From JBGPLH01 sp041486365 [NCBI: Thermodesulfobacteriota bacterium] (GTDB lineage: Bacteria > JAUYMQ01): a stretch of DNA of 7,098 bases. The notes under the pieces are model-generated. The model searched no databases. It was not told the origin of the DNA and saw only the letters and a program-made list of their open reading frames with translations. Shown here one piece after another: positions 6,773 through 7,098 of this stretch. The stretch covers positions 1 through 7,098 of the forward strand of contig JBGPLH010000173.1 in NCBI GenBank assembly GCA_041486365.1. The letters are read 5' to 3'. A program made the translations under genes and the position numbers. The first letter of the stretch is position 1, and each line of letters starts with the position of its first letter.

Positions 6773-7098
6773 ATGTTCGAGTTCGACGAAGGTCAGGGCA
6801 GGTCGGCGAAAATCAAGGTCGTCGGCGTGGGAGGCGGAGGCGGGAACGCTATCAACACGATGATCGCATCCGCGCTCTCGGGTGTGGAGTTCATCGCGGC
6901 CAATACCGACGCGCAGGCGCTCGAGAACAGCCACGCGACCATGCGGCTGCAGCTCGGCGGCCTGCTGACGAAGGGGCTCGGAGCGGGCGCCAACCCGGAG
7001 GTGGGCCGCAACGCGGCGATCGAGGCCCGCGAGCAGATGCAGGAGCTGCTCTCCGGGGCGGATATGGTCTTCATCACGACGGGCCTCGGCGGCGGGAC
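6773..7098 (+). CDS. ftsZ: FtsZ, tubulin-like division GTPase (3' partial)
   Basis: FtsZ polymerises with GTP into the cytokinetic Z-ring at midcell and is held to the membrane by FtsA. Only the first 108 codons are in the window; a full protein is usually 350-400 or more residues. The short N-terminal peptide [12 protein letters not shown] leads into the first Rossmann strand and nucleotide loop [19 protein letters not shown] (13-31). Next come [13 protein letters not shown] (38-50), [15 protein letters not shown] (65-79) and [13 protein letters not shown] (96-108), where the window cuts into the tubulin signature GGGTG; the last two bases fit the Thr codon. The ATG at 6773 is supported by the family-typical distance to the glycine loop and the G-rich site before it. 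ftsZ has the longest spacer of any gene here, so it may have some expression of its own. Confidence 0.98.
   Translation, partial: MFEFDEGQGRSAKIKVVGVGGGGGNAINTMIASALSGVEFIAANTDAQALENSHATMRLQLGGLLTKGLGAGANPEVGRNAAIEAREQMQELLSGADMVFITTGLGGG

Noticed and set aside
1-7098. A novel defence, mobile or biosynthetic system
   Set aside because: Every substantial coding stretch is explained by a known dcw gene. There are no direct-repeat arrays, transposase fragments, tRNA-linked ends or shifts in base composition that I could see.

Overview
The window is a high-GC (roughly two-thirds G+C by eye) bacterial segment holding the downstream half of a division and cell wall (dcw) cluster. All genes are on the + strand and tightly packed: ftsW (5' end cut off), murG, murC, murB, ftsQ, ftsA, ftsZ (3' end cut off). 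Every protein carries the expected family motifs and near-normal length. I see no mobile element, tRNA, rRNA, CRISPR array or foreign-looking gene.

Layout: 1-1026 is the C-terminal ~341 residues of the SEDS glycan polymerase FtsW. 1027-2109 is MurG, whose GTG start directly follows the ftsW stop. 2168-3544 is MurC after a 58-base spacer. 3616-4554 is MurB after a 71-base spacer. 4555-5415 is FtsQ, with its ATG directly after the murB stop. 5438-6667 is FtsA after 22 bases. 6668-6772 is a 105-base spacer with small inverted repeats, the longest non-coding stretch here. 6773 to the window end is the first 108 residues of FtsZ, ending within the GTP-binding GGGTG signature. No gene-free stretch exceeds 300 bases.

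Together the genes join the last cytoplasmic steps of peptidoglycan precursor synthesis (MurB and MurC on the UDP-MurNAc branch, MurG making lipid II) to septal polymerisation (FtsW) and the divisome scaffold (FtsQ, FtsA, FtsZ). The gene order matches the common Gram-negative dcw order, except that ddl (D-Ala-D-Ala ligase), often found between murB and ftsQ, is absent. The FtsA and FtsZ N-termini read like those of deltaproteobacterial-type lineages (Desulfobacterota, Myxococcota) or related high-GC uncultured phyla. That is inferred from remembered family sequence, not from a search, so the phylum is uncertain.

I did not find an undescribed system. What merits a second look is fine structure: abutting stop/start pairs, compact GC hairpins in three of the spacers, G-run ribosome binding sites in front of ftsA and ftsZ, and the missing ddl.
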